This document shows positions 33,762 through 42,462 of a stretch of DNA of 64,000 nt, one piece after another; within the stretch, counting starts at the first letter, position 1; the number at the start of each line of letters is the position of its first letter. Position numbers and translations under genes: made by a program. Location of the stretch: positions 191,001 through 255,000 of the forward strand of contig NZ_LFXA01000004.1 of assembly GCF_001187435.1 (NCBI RefSeq). The letters run 5' to 3'. Origin of the DNA: Streptomyces caatingaensis (GTDB lineage Bacteria; Actinomycetota; Actinomycetes; Streptomycetales; Streptomycetaceae). A model generated the notes under the pieces. It did no database searches. It had not been told where the DNA came from and worked only from the letters and a program-made list of their open reading frames with translations.

Positions 33762-35030
33762 TCAGTCGCCCGCCGGCGCGTGCTCCGCCGCCGTCCGCGC
33801 GTCGATCTCCCGCCAGAAGCCGGCCCGGATCGCATACCGGTCCCGCTCGTCGATCTGGTCGTCCTTGTGCGCGAGCAACCCGAACCGCGCCGCGTACCGC
33901 AGCAGTTCGCCGTCGATCCGGTGCGGGATCCGCGGATACTCCGTCGACAGGTGCTGGAGCTGCGCGGAGTCCGTGATCCGCTCCGTCCAGCGCCGGGCGA
34001 AGACCTGCCCGACCTCGAAGGGGTCGCCGCCCACGGTGGTGATGTCCTCCTCGCGGTCGGCCCACCGCTGCTCGGCGCTGGTGAGCTGGGCGAGCGTCGG
34101 CAGCGCCGCGGCCTCCGGCGTCTCGCCGAGGCCGTTGCCGGAGGCCCGGTCGACGAGCCCCTTGTCGGAGGACCAGCGCAGCGTCGCGTTGGGGTGCCCG
34201 ACCGCCGGCGCGGGGACGGGGGCGGCGGGCCCGCCGGGCCCGGGCCCCTTGCCGAGGACCGCGAGGTCCTTGGGCGTGGGCACGTTCCGCGCCCCGGCGC
34301 CGTCGGAGCGCTCGCCGCCGGAGGACGGCCGCGTCCCGTTCCGCGCGGGCTCCCCCGCCTCCGGCGGGGCGGCGGAGGCCGCGGCGGACCGCTCCGACCC
34401 GGAGGTCTCCGGCAGCGGCGCGGACAGGATGGCCGCGATCTCCGGCTCGGGCGCCGGCGGCGGCGCGCAGGGCCCGGTGAGCTCGCGGGCCCGGACGGCC
34501 CGGGTGATCCAGGTGCGGTCGAGGACCCGCCGTTCGTCCGCCTCGGCGACCAGGTCCTCGGACTGGTTGTAGTCGCCGTCCGCGGCCTGGACGGCCCACA
34601 GGTGGACGGCGACGCCGTGCTCCTTGGCGGACATCAGCCCGGGCAGCAGGTCGCCGTCGCCGGTCACGAGCACGATGTCGGAGCAGGCCCGGTTGCGGGC
34701 GAGTTCGGTGAGTTCGGCGTGCATCGCCGCGTCCACGCCCTTCTGCGCCCAGCGGCCGTCGGCGCGGGTGAGGGCGCCGAGCCGGACGGTGACGCGGGGC
34801 ATGACGCGGAGCCTGCGGTGCTCGGGCTGGGGCACCCGGTCGGGGGCGCCGTCGAACCAGTAGATGCGCAGCAGCGGCCGCTGGGTGTCGCCCTCGGCGC
34901 GCTCGCGCAGACCCTGGATGAGGGTCGTGTGGTCGACGGTGATGCGCGACCGGGCCGGTTCCCCGGCCAGCAGGCTCGCGGCGGCGCCCAGCAGATACCC
35001 GGCGTCCACCAGGACGACGCAGCGGTCCAC
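33762..35030 (-). CDS. NYN (LabA-like PIN) domain protein
   Basis: 422 residues from the GTG at 35030 (GAAGAAGG upstream). The N-terminal NYN domain has a PIN-like acidic set: the Asp in DRCVVLVDAGYLLGAA, KGVDAAMHAELTELA, and IVLVTGDGDLLPGLMSAKEHG. Such domains are predicted metal-dependent RNases. A Pro/Ala-rich linker (about 200-300) joins it to a C-terminal domain (WADREEDITTVGGDPFEVGQ, RIPHRIDGELLRYAARFG) that may be a winged-helix RNA-binding unit. The target RNA is unknown. The gene is divergent from the small KRFGHN gene. Confidence 0.85.
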   Translation of the reverse strand: MDRCVVLVDAGYLLGAAASLLAGEPARSRITVDHTTLIQGLRERAEGDTQRPLLRIYWFDGAPDRVPQPEHRRLRVMPRVTVRLGALTRADGRWAQKGVDAAMHAELTELARNRACSDIVLVTGDGDLLPGLMSAKEHGVAVHLWAVQAADGDYNQSEDLVAEADERRVLDRTWITRAVRARELTGPCAPPPAPEPEIAAILSAPLPETSGSERSAAASAAPPEAGEPARNGTRPSSGGERSDGAGARNVPTPKDLAVLGKGPGPGGPAAPVPAPAVGHPNATLRWSSDKGLVDRASGNGLGETPEAAALPTLAQLTSAEQRWADREEDITTVGGDPFEVGQVFARRWTERITDSAQLQHLSTEYPRIPHRIDGELLRYAARFGLLAHKDDQIDERDRYAIRAGFWREIDARTAAEHAPAGD

Positions 35031-35315
35031 GGTGCACCTTCTTCCGTATGTCCAGCTTGTCCAGATACGCGGTCGCCCCCGGCACGGCACCCGGCATGGC
35101 GGTGCTCCGGATGTCCCATGACTTTCCCAGGAGTCTGCCCGACCGCACGGGGGTTATCAGTCCGAACTGGATCATCGGCGTGGCGGATACGGGGTGAGAC
35201 CGAGAAGCACCCCCATCACCCTTGGATTAGCACCGAAATGCACGTTTCTTCAGACCGTGCCAGGGTGTGGAACGGGGAACACCCGGGGGGCACCTTGAGT
35301 GGAGGCAGACCCGTC

Positions 35316-35480
35316 ATGGCCAAGAACAAGAAGCAGGACCGCAGTCAGCAGCAGAAGGCCGGCGCGGCGGAGCGCGGGCAGGAGCAGGCCCAGAAATCGG
35401 CCATGGAGGCCCAGTCGCACCGCGTGACCCCGGCCGACCTCGCGCAGAAGAGCCGACAGAAGCGCTTCGGCCACAACTGA
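35316..35480 (+). CDS. Small highly charged conserved protein
   Basis: 54 residues, strongly hydrophilic: MAKNKKQDRSQQQKAG at the start and DLAQKSRQKRFGHN at the end, with no hydrophobic segment. GGAGG stands 10 bases upstream of the ATG, and a long perfect hairpin follows 18 bases after the stop, so it looks like a well-delimited, single-gene transcript. Composition suggests a disordered nucleic-acid or ribosome-associated peptide, but no function is known to me. Codon usage is that of a genuine gene. Confidence 0.8.
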   Translation: MAKNKKQDRSQQQKAGAAERGQEQAQKSAMEAQSHRVTPADLAQKSRQKRFGHN

Positions 35481-35498
35481 CCGGCGCCCGGAAGCGCA

Positions 35499-35533
35499 TG
35501 AGGGCGCGCCCGCGGGAAGCGGGCGCGCCCTCA
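35499..35533. terminator. Strong hairpin between convergent genes
   Basis: TGAGGGCGCGCCCGC (35499-35513) and GCGGGCGCGCCCTCA (35519-35533) form a perfect 15-base stem with a GGGAA loop, between the small charged-protein gene and the end of dnaE. It can stop transcription from both sides. Confidence 0.85.
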
Positions 35534-35550
35534 CGGCGTACGGGACGGGC

Positions 35551-38500
35551 TCAGCCCGCCAGACAGGACGGTCCGAGCAGCTGCTTGAGGTCGCCGAAGA
35601 GCGCGGGGTCCGGGGTGACCCGGTGCCGGTCCAGGCGCAGCACGGTCGTCTTGCGCGGCCCCTGGAGCTTGATCCGCACCTCGGTGGAGCCCCGGTGGTG
35701 GGTGAGCACCTGCCCGAGCCGTTCGACCATGGGCGGGGTGACCTTGACGGTGGGGATGGTGATGACGACGGGCGCGTTGCTGCCCGCGTTGGACAGGTCG
35801 GGGACCATCAGCTCCATCGCGACCAGCCGCGGGATGTCCTCGCGCTTGTCGAGCCGGCCCTTGACGAAGACGACGGCGTCCTCGACGAGCTGGGTGGAGA
35901 CCAGCTGGTAGGTGGCGGGGAAGAACATGCAGTCGATGGAGCCGGCCAGGTCCTCGACGGTGGCGATGGCCCAGGCGTTGCCCTGCTTGGTCATCTTGCG
36001 CTGGAGGCCGGAGATGATGCCGCCGATGGTGACGATCGCGCCGTCGGCGTAGTCGCCGCCGGTGAGCTGGCTGATCCCGGCGTCGGCCTTGTCGTTGAGG
36101 ATGTGCTCGATGCCGAAGAGCGGGTGGTCGGAGACGTAGAGGCCGAGCATCTCCCGCTCCTGCGCGAGGAGGTAGGACTTCTCCCACTCGACGTCGGAGA
36201 ACTCCACGTCCAGGCCGAAGCCCGGCTCGCTGCTGTCCTCCTCGCCCATCCCGCCGAAGAGGTCGAACTGCCCCTCGGCCTCCTTGCGCTTGACCGCCAC
36301 CACGTTGTCGATCATCGGCTCGTAGTGCGCGGTGAGGCCCTTGCGGGTGTGCCCCATGGTGTCGAACGCCCCGGCCTTGATGAGGGATTCGACGGTGCGC
36401 TTGTTGCACACGACCGCCTCGACCTTGTCGAGGAAGTCGGGGAAGGAGGAGTACTTCCCCTTGGACTTGCGGCACTTGATGATCGAGTCGACGACGTTCT
36501 GGCCGACGTTGCGGACGGCCGTCAGGCCGAAGAGGATCACGTCGTCGCCCTGCGCGGCGAAGTTCGACTCGGACTCGTTGACGTTCGGCGGGAGCACCTT
36601 GATGCCCATGCGGCGGCACTCGTTGAGGTATGTCGCCGACTTGTCCTTGTCGTCCTTGACGGAGGTCAGCAGGGCGGCCATGTACTCGGCCGGGTGGTTG
36701 GCCTTGAGGTAGGCGGTCCAGTAGGAGACGAGTCCGTACGCGGCGGAGTGCGCCTTGTTGAACGCGTAGCCGGCGAAGGGCACCAGCACGTCCCACAGCG
36801 CCTGGATGGCCTCGTCGCTGTAGCCGTTCTTGCGGGCGCCGCCCTGGAAGATGGTGAAGTTCTTCGCCAGCTCCTCGGGCTTCTTCTTGCCCATCACGCG
36901 GCGGAGGATGTCGGCCTCGCCGAGCGAGTAGCCGGCGATGATCTGGGCGGCCTTCTGCACCTGCTCCTGGTAGACGATCAGGCCGTAGGTGACGTCCAGG
37001 ACCTCCTTGAGCGGCTCCTCCAGCTCCGGGTGGATCGGCGTGATCTCCTGCTGGCCGTTCTTGCGCAGCGCGTAGTTGGTGTGGGAGTTCATGCCCATCG
37101 GGCCCGGCCGGTAGAGGGCCGAGACGGCGGAGATGTCCTCGAAGTTGTCGGGCTTCATCAGCCGCAGCAGGGAGCGCATGGGCCCGCCGTCGAACTGGAA
37201 GACGCCGAGGGTGTCGCCGCGCTGGAGCAGTTCGAAGGTCTTGGGGTCGTCGAGCGGCAGTTCCAGCAGGTCGATGTCGAGGCCCTTGTTGGCCTTCACC
37301 ATCTTGACCGCGTCGTCCATGATCGTGAGGTTGCGCAGGCCCAGGAAGTCCATCTTCAGCAGGCCGAGCGACTCACAGCTCGGGTAGTCCCACTGCGTGA
37401 TGGTCACGCCGTCGGTGTGCCGGACCCAGACGGGGACGTGGTCGGTGATCGTCTCGCTGGACATGATCACGCCGGCCGCGTGCACACCCATCTGCCGGAC
37501 CAGGCCCTCGACGCCGCGCGCGGTGTCGATGACCTTCTTGACGTCCGGCTCGTTCTCGTACATCCCGCGCACCTCGCCCGCCTCGCTGTAGCGCGGGTGG
37601 GAGGGGTCGGTGATGCCGGAGAGCGGGATGCCCTTGCCGAGGACGTCGGCGGGCATCGCCTTGGTGATGCGGTCGCCCATCGCGTACGGGTAGCCGAGGA
37701 CGCGCGCGGAGTCCTTGATGGCGTTCTTGGCCTTGATGGTGCCGTACGTGCCGATCATGGCGACCTTGTCGGCGCCGTACTTCTCGGTGACGTACCGGAT
37801 CACCTCGGAGCGCCGGCGCTCGTCGAAGTCGATGTCGACATCGGGCATCGAGACGCGCTCGGGGTTGAGGAACCGCTCGAAGATCAGGCCGTGCGGGATG
37901 GGGTCGAGGTCGGTGATGCCCATGGCGTACGCGACGATCGAGCCGGCCGCGGAGCCACGGCCGGGGCCGACCGCGATGCCGTTCTTCTTCGCCCACATGA
38001 TGAAGTCGGCGACGACGAGGAAGTAGCCGGGGAACCCCATCTGGATGATGACGTCCATCTCGTACTCCGCCTGCTTCTGGCGGTCCTCGGGGACGCCGCC
38101 GGGGAAGCGGCGGGCCATGCCGCGCCGGACCTCCTCCTGGAACCAGGTGACCTCGGTGTAGCCCTCGGGCACGTCGAACTTGGGCATGAGGTCGCGCTTC
38201 TCGAACCAGCCGGTGGTGTCGACCTGCTCGGCCACCAGGCGGGTGTTGGCGCAGCCCTCCTGCCAGGCGTCCGAGGAGTCGATGGCGTACATCTCCTCGG
38301 TCGACTTCAGGTAGTAGCCGGTGCCGTCGAACTTGAAGCGGTCGGGGTCGGAGAGGTTCTTGCCGGTCTGGATGCACAGCAGCGCGTCGTGGGCGGCCGC
38401 CTCGTGCGCGTAGGTGTAGTGGGAGTCGTTGGTGACCAGCGGGGGGATGCCCAGCTTCTTGCCGATCTCCAGCAGCCCGTCGCGGACGCGGCGCTCGATC

Positions 38501-39090
38501 TCGATGCCGTGGTCCATCAGCTCCAGGAAGTACCGGCCCTCCCCGAAGATGTCCTTGTAGTCGCTGGCCGCCTGCAGGGCCTCGTCGAACTGGCCGAGCC
38601 GCAGCCGGGTCTGCACCTCGCCGGACGGGCAGCCGGTGGAGGCGATCAGGCCCTCGGACCACTGGGCGATGGTCTCCTTGTCCATCCGCGGCCACTTGGT
38701 CAGCCAGCCCTCGGCGTAGGCGTCGGAGGAGAGCCGGAAGAGGTTGTGCAGACCGGTCTTGTTCGCCGCCCAGATGGTCTTGTGGGTGTAACCGCCGGAG
38801 CCGGAGACGTCGTCGCGCTTCTGGTGCGGCTGGCCCCACAGGATGCGCCGCTTGTTGCGCCGCGACTCGGGGGCGACGTACGCCTCGATGCCGATGATCG
38901 GCGTGATCTCGGCCTTCTTGGCCTGGTGGAAGAAGTCGTAGGCGCCGTGCAGGTTGCCGTGGTCGGACATGGCGATGTGCGTCATCCCCATCTCCTTGCA
39001 GGCGCTGAACATGTCCTTGAGCCGCGCGGCACCGTCCAGCAGCGAGTACTGCGTGTGGACGTGCAGGTGCGTGAAGGGCGGCTTGCTCAC
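35551..39090 (-). CDS. dnaE: DNA polymerase III alpha subunit
   Basis: 1179 residues from the GTG at 39090 (GGAGG upstream). This is the replicative polymerase. The N-terminal PHP domain is complete: HLHVHTQYSLLDGAARL, MSDHGNLHGAYDF, IIGIEAYVAP and VTNDSHYTYAHEAAAHDALL; in actinobacterial DnaE1 this domain acts as a proofreading exonuclease. The polymerase core has GRGSAAGSIVAYAMGITDLDP and the catalytic MPDVDIDFDERRR. YQEQVQKAAQIIAGYSLGEAD and RRVMGKKKPEE follow. A C-terminal OB-fold (GDYADGAIVTIGGIISGLQRK) is also present. Confidence 0.97.
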   Translation of the reverse strand: MSKPPFTHLHVHTQYSLLDGAARLKDMFSACKEMGMTHIAMSDHGNLHGAYDFFHQAKKAEITPIIGIEAYVAPESRRNKRRILWGQPHQKRDDVSGSGGYTHKTIWAANKTGLHNLFRLSSDAYAEGWLTKWPRMDKETIAQWSEGLIASTGCPSGEVQTRLRLGQFDEALQAASDYKDIFGEGRYFLELMDHGIEIERRVRDGLLEIGKKLGIPPLVTNDSHYTYAHEAAAHDALLCIQTGKNLSDPDRFKFDGTGYYLKSTEEMYAIDSSDAWQEGCANTRLVAEQVDTTGWFEKRDLMPKFDVPEGYTEVTWFQEEVRRGMARRFPGGVPEDRQKQAEYEMDVIIQMGFPGYFLVVADFIMWAKKNGIAVGPGRGSAAGSIVAYAMGITDLDPIPHGLIFERFLNPERVSMPDVDIDFDERRRSEVIRYVTEKYGADKVAMIGTYGTIKAKNAIKDSARVLGYPYAMGDRITKAMPADVLGKGIPLSGITDPSHPRYSEAGEVRGMYENEPDVKKVIDTARGVEGLVRQMGVHAAGVIMSSETITDHVPVWVRHTDGVTITQWDYPSCESLGLLKMDFLGLRNLTIMDDAVKMVKANKGLDIDLLELPLDDPKTFELLQRGDTLGVFQFDGGPMRSLLRLMKPDNFEDISAVSALYRPGPMGMNSHTNYALRKNGQQEITPIHPELEEPLKEVLDVTYGLIVYQEQVQKAAQIIAGYSLGEADILRRVMGKKKPEELAKNFTIFQGGARKNGYSDEAIQALWDVLVPFAGYAFNKAHSAAYGLVSYWTAYLKANHPAEYMAALLTSVKDDKDKSATYLNECRRMGIKVLPPNVNESESNFAAQGDDVILFGLTAVRNVGQNVVDSIIKCRKSKGKYSSFPDFLDKVEAVVCNKRTVESLIKAGAFDTMGHTRKGLTAHYEPMIDNVVAVKRKEAEGQFDLFGGMGEEDSSEPGFGLDVEFSDVEWEKSYLLAQEREMLGLYVSDHPLFGIEHILNDKADAGISQLTGGDYADGAIVTIGGIISGLQRKMTKQGNAWAIATVEDLAGSIDCMFFPATYQLVSTQLVEDAVVFVKGRLDKREDIPRLVAMELMVPDLSNAGSNAPVVITIPTVKVTPPMVERLGQVLTHHRGSTEVRIKLQGPRKTTVLRLDRHRVTPDPALFGDLKQLLGPSCLAG

Positions 39091-39285
39091 GGTGGACGAC
39101 CTCCGGCGGCGGTTCGGGGACAGGGCGGCACGGCAGTCTTGAAGGGTACCGGCCCGCACCCCCCGGCACGGCGGGCGCGGGGGACGCGGACGCCACGGGG
39201 GACCCATCGCACGCACATTCGATGTTTTCGATGGCGAAGCGGTCTTTAGGAGCCACTTATCCAGGAACGTGCCAGACTCGCATGC

Positions 39286-39915
39286 ATGGACATATCAGCG
39301 GCACGGCCGAGGGCGCTGCGCGCGGCCCTCTTCACGGCGCTGTGCCTGCTGCTCTCCACGGCCTCGCACGCCGTGCTGTCCGGGCGCCCGCTGCCCCTGC
39401 CGGTCGCCGGCGCGGCCGGCGCCGGGGTCCTCGCGGCGGCCTACGCGCTGGCCGGCCGCGAGCGGGGCTTCGGGCACATCGCCGCCCTGCTCGTCCCGCT
39501 GGAGCTCGCCCTCGGCGCCGCCTTCGGGGCGGGCCAGGACGCCTGCTACGACGCGGCCGGCCGACCGGCACCCGGCGCCCTCACCATGCTCTGCGGCGGC
39601 AGCCGCCTCGGCGCCCCGCTCGCCCGCCTCACCGGCCCCGGCCTCGCCCCCTGGCTCCTGCTCGCCGGACATGTCGCCGTCGGCCTGCTGGCCGCCGCCT
39701 GGCTCGCCCGCGGCGAGCGGGCCCTCGTCCGGCTGCTGCTCGCCGCCGCGGCGGCCGCCTTCCGGCCGCTGCGCCCGGCCCGCGCCACGGTGCCGGCCCC
39801 CGCGCCGCGCCGCCGGGCCGTCCCCGCCGCCGCCCGTCCGGCCGCGCCCTCCGGGCCGCCGCTGCTCCACTCCGTCGTCAGACGCGGGCCGCCCGTGCCC
39901 GCCGTCCCCGCCTGA
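39286..39915 (+). CDS. 4-TM membrane protein with extracytoplasmic Cys pair (unit 1)
   Basis: 209 residues. Hydrophobic helices lie at about 12-31, 38-57, 64-84 and 121-141, with an Arg-rich N-terminus inside. That places the loop after helix 3 outside, and it contains Cys87 (GAGQDACYDAAG) and Cys103 (MLCGGSRLGAPLARL). Cys20 is in helix 1. The C-terminus is a Pro/Arg-rich tail ending LLHSVVRRGPP. The protein at 40.9 kb is a clear paralogue with all three Cys kept. Each precedes a DsbA-like gene. I infer a redox or maturation partner for that protein, by analogy with DsbB; there is no direct proof. Confidence 0.75.
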   Translation: MDISAARPRALRAALFTALCLLLSTASHAVLSGRPLPLPVAGAAGAGVLAAAYALAGRERGFGHIAALLVPLELALGAAFGAGQDACYDAAGRPAPGALTMLCGGSRLGAPLARLTGPGLAPWLLLAGHVAVGLLAAAWLARGERALVRLLLAAAAAAFRPLRPARATVPAPAPRRRAVPAAARPAAPSGPPLLHSVVRRGPPVPAVPA

Positions 39916-39951
39916 CCCGGAAGACCCCTCGCACCACGGAGCAGCACCACC

Positions 39952-40776
39952 ATGAGCAAGCGCAACAACTGGGACAACAAGCAGTCCGCCCGTGAGCGGC
40001 TGCGCGCCGAGCGCGAACGCCAGGCCAAGAAGGAGAGGACCAAGCGCCAGCTGATCGTCGGCGGCTCGCTCGTCGGCGTCCTGGCCGTCGCGGGCGGCAT
40101 AGCCGTCGCCGTCACCCAGCTGGGCGGCGGCAGCGGCACCGGCTCGGAGTGGTCCGCCGCCGCCAAGAAGACCCTCGTCAAGCCGGCCAACACCGCGGGC
40201 GAGAACGGCACCGAGGTCGTCGTCGGCGACAAGAACGCCAAGCACACCCTGGAGGTCTACCAGGACATGCGCTGCCCGGTCTGCTCGGTCTTCGAGCAGA
40301 ACGTCGGCCCGGCGATCGACAAGGACGTCAAGGACGGGAAGTTCAAGGTCTCGTACCACATCGGCACCTTCCTCGACCGCAACCTCCCCGGCACCGGATC
40401 CAAGAACGCGCTCAGCGCGGTCGGCGCCGCGCTGAACGTCAGCCCCGAGGCGTTCGTCGAGTACAACAAGGCGCTCTACGCCAAGGAGAACCACCCCGAG
40501 GAGACCAAGGACGACTTCGCGAAGGACGACACCCTGCTGAAGATCGCCCAGCAGGTCCCGGCCCTCAAGGGCAACAAGGACTTCGAGAAGAACGTCAAGG
40601 AGGGCACCTTCGACAAGTGGGCCCTGGAGATGTCCGCCGCGTTCGACAAGAACAAGGACATCACCGGCACCCCCACCATCAAGCTGGACGGCAAGAAGCT
40701 GACGGCCCAGGGGAGCGACAACCCGCCCATGACGCCGGACCAGTTCGCCTCCGCCGTGAACGCCCGGCTGAAGTAA
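39952..40776 (+). CDS. Membrane-anchored DsbA-like protein, CPVC (unit 1)
   Basis: 274 residues. Cytoplasmic RERLRAERERQAKKERTKR precedes one helix (about 33-55), so the rest is outside. The thioredoxin-fold domain has C108-P-V-C111 in YQDMRCPVCSVFEQ, an inserted helical region (PEAFVEYNKALYAKENHP), and the cis-proline loop ITGTPTIKLDG. These are the only Cys. It is 36 bases downstream of the 4-TM gene. It should form disulphides in exported proteins or accept electrons from its membrane partner. The paralogue at 41.6 kb is nearly collinear. Confidence 0.88.
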   Translation: MSKRNNWDNKQSARERLRAERERQAKKERTKRQLIVGGSLVGVLAVAGGIAVAVTQLGGGSGTGSEWSAAAKKTLVKPANTAGENGTEVVVGDKNAKHTLEVYQDMRCPVCSVFEQNVGPAIDKDVKDGKFKVSYHIGTFLDRNLPGTGSKNALSAVGAALNVSPEAFVEYNKALYAKENHPEETKDDFAKDDTLLKIAQQVPALKGNKDFEKNVKEGTFDKWALEMSAAFDKNKDITGTPTIKLDGKKLTAQGSDNPPMTPDQFASAVNARLK

Positions 40777-40832
40777 CCCCCCTCGCACCGGACTCCCGTC
40801 CCCGGCCCCTCCCCCGGGTGATGCCGAATCTT

Positions 40833-40859
40833 GACACGACAACTGCGGCGTGTCGTGGC
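40833..40859. promoter_or_regulatory. Inverted repeat upstream of unit 2
   Basis: A TTGACA-like box is followed by CACGACA and TGTCGTG separated by about 9 bases, in the 96-base gap between the first DsbA-like gene and the second 4-TM gene. It could be an operator or promoter giving unit 2 its own control. No regulator can be named. Confidence 0.35.
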
Positions 40860-40872
40860 ACACTTCCCGGTT

Positions 40873-41544
40873 ATGAAGGGGACGGGAGTTCGGTTGCGGG
40901 CGCTGCGCGCCGGGCTGTTCACCGCACTGTGCGTGGCCCTCTCCTCGGCCTCCCACATCCTGCTCTCCCGGATGCCGCTCCCCGCGACCACGGTCGCGGC
41001 CCTGTCGGCCGGCTACTTCGCCCTCTCCTTCGCCCTCGCCGGCCGCGAGCGCGGCTACTGGCCGATAGCCGGCCTGCTCATCCCTCTCGAGCTGGCGGCG
41101 GACACGGTGTTCACGACGGGGCAGCACGCCTGTTACGGGCCCGCCGGGGGCCCGGTGGCCGGTCCGCTGCACTCCCTCGGCATCGATCTCGTCTGCCGAA
41201 GCGGCCAAGTCGGCGCACCGCTGGCCCGGATGGCCACCGTCCCGCACACTCCGGACCAGATCAATTCCACGGTCCCGTGGCTGCTGCTCGCCGGGCACAT
41301 CACCATCGGCCTGCTGGCCGCCTTCTGGCTGCGGCGCGGCGAAGTGGCCCTCACCCGGCTGCTGCGCGCGCTGGCCGCGTTCGCCGTCCGCCCGCTGCTG
41401 TGGGCCGCCGCCGCACTGGGCATTCCGCTCCGGCCGTCGGGCGCGACGGTACGCCCGGCCCGCGACACCCTGCGTTCCCGCAAGCTCCCCCTGCTCGTCC
41501 ACTCCGTGGTACGGCGCGGACCGCCTCAGGCCCTCACTGCCTGA
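40873..41544 (+). CDS. 4-TM membrane protein with extracytoplasmic Cys pair (unit 2)
   Basis: 223 residues from the ATG at 40873, chosen because the protein then aligns end to end with its paralogue at 39286. Helix positions match (about 12-31, 41-58, 64-82, 134-153). Cys87 lies in TTGQHACYGPAG and Cys108 in IDLVCRSGQVGAPLARM, both in the predicted outside loop; Cys20 is in helix 1. The same LVHSVVRRGPP tail closes it. An in-frame ATG 14 codons upstream would add an unmatched extension. Function inferred only from the pairing with the DsbA-like gene. Confidence 0.75.
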   Translation: MKGTGVRLRALRAGLFTALCVALSSASHILLSRMPLPATTVAALSAGYFALSFALAGRERGYWPIAGLLIPLELAADTVFTTGQHACYGPAGGPVAGPLHSLGIDLVCRSGQVGAPLARMATVPHTPDQINSTVPWLLLAGHITIGLLAAFWLRRGEVALTRLLRALAAFAVRPLLWAAAALGIPLRPSGATVRPARDTLRSRKLPLLVHSVVRRGPPQALTA

Positions 41545-41582
41545 GCAACACGTCCCAACGCCCTACACCCGGAGAAGCCATC

Positions 41583-42416
41583 ATGAGCAACCGCAACAAT
41601 GCCCAGAACAAGCAGGCGGCCCGAGAGCGGCTGCGCGCCGAGCGCGAACGCCAGGCCAAGAAGGACAAGACCAAGCGCCAGCTCATCGTCGGCGGCGCGG
41701 TGGTGGTCGCCCTGGCGGTCGCGGCCGGCATAGCCGTCGCGGTCACCAAGATGAACGACGGCGGCAGCGACCACTGGAAGGCCGCCGCCAAGAAGGAACT
41801 CGTCAAGCCCGCCAACACCACGGGTGAGAACGGCAACGAGATCGTCATCGGCGAGAAGAGCGCCAAGGAGACCCTGACGGTCTTCGAGGACCCCCGCTGC
41901 CCGAGCTGTGCAGGCTTCGAGCAGGAGGTCGGCCCGACCATCCGCCAGGACGTCAAGGACGGGCGATACAAGGTCCGCATCGTCATGGTGAACTTCCTTG
42001 ACGGCATGCTCTCGGGAAGTGGTTCCAAGAACGCCGTCAGTGCGCTGGGGGCCGCCCTGAACGTCAGCCCGGAAGCGTTCCTCGACTACAAGGCGGCGCT
42101 CTACGCCGAGAAGAACCACCCCGACGAGCGGGACGACGCCTTCGCCGACGACAAGAACCTCCTCGACATCGCCCAGCAGGTCCCGGCCCTCAAGGGCAAC
42201 AAGGACTTCGAGAAGAACGTCAAGGACCACGTCTACGACCGCTGGGGCCTGGAGATGGGCAAGCTCTTCGGCAAGGACGGGGTGAACGGCACCCCGACGC
42301 TGCTGCACGGCAAGAAGCAGCTGACGGTCCAGGGCCCCAAGGGCCCGGTGCCTCCGATGACCAAGCAGCTGTTCGACGAGGCGATGGACAAGGAATTCGG
42401 TCCGCGGAAGAAGTGA
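41583..42416 (+). CDS. Membrane-anchored DsbA-like protein, CPSC (unit 2)
   Basis: 277 residues, closely similar to the protein at 39952: same start (RERLRAERERQAKKDKTKR, then a helix about 33-55) and same stretch QQVPALKGNKDFEKNVK. The active site is C106-P-S-C109 in FEDPRCPSCAGFEQ, and the cis-proline loop is VNGTPTLLHG. The dipeptide between the Cys differs (PS here, PV in the copy), which would be expected to shift redox potential. It follows its 4-TM partner by 38 bases. Confidence 0.88.
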   Translation: MSNRNNAQNKQAARERLRAERERQAKKDKTKRQLIVGGAVVVALAVAAGIAVAVTKMNDGGSDHWKAAAKKELVKPANTTGENGNEIVIGEKSAKETLTVFEDPRCPSCAGFEQEVGPTIRQDVKDGRYKVRIVMVNFLDGMLSGSGSKNAVSALGAALNVSPEAFLDYKAALYAEKNHPDERDDAFADDKNLLDIAQQVPALKGNKDFEKNVKDHVYDRWGLEMGKLFGKDGVNGTPTLLHGKKQLTVQGPKGPVPPMTKQLFDEAMDKEFGPRKK

Positions 42417-42425
42417 CCGCGCGAA

Positions 42426-42453
42426 GGGGGGACGGCCCCGGGGCCGTCCCCCC
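42426..42453 (+). terminator. Perfect palindrome after the thiol-redox units
   Basis: GGGGGGACGGCCCC and GGGGCCGTCCCCCC form a 14-base perfect inverted repeat directly after the second DsbA-like gene. It is a probable terminator isolating it from phoD. Confidence 0.75.
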
Positions 42454-42462
42454 AAGCGCCCC

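Noticed and set aside
35623..39249. 1208-codon open frame opposite dnaE
   Set aside because: Same mirror effect of codon bias; no domain, no ribosome site, and dnaE is certain.
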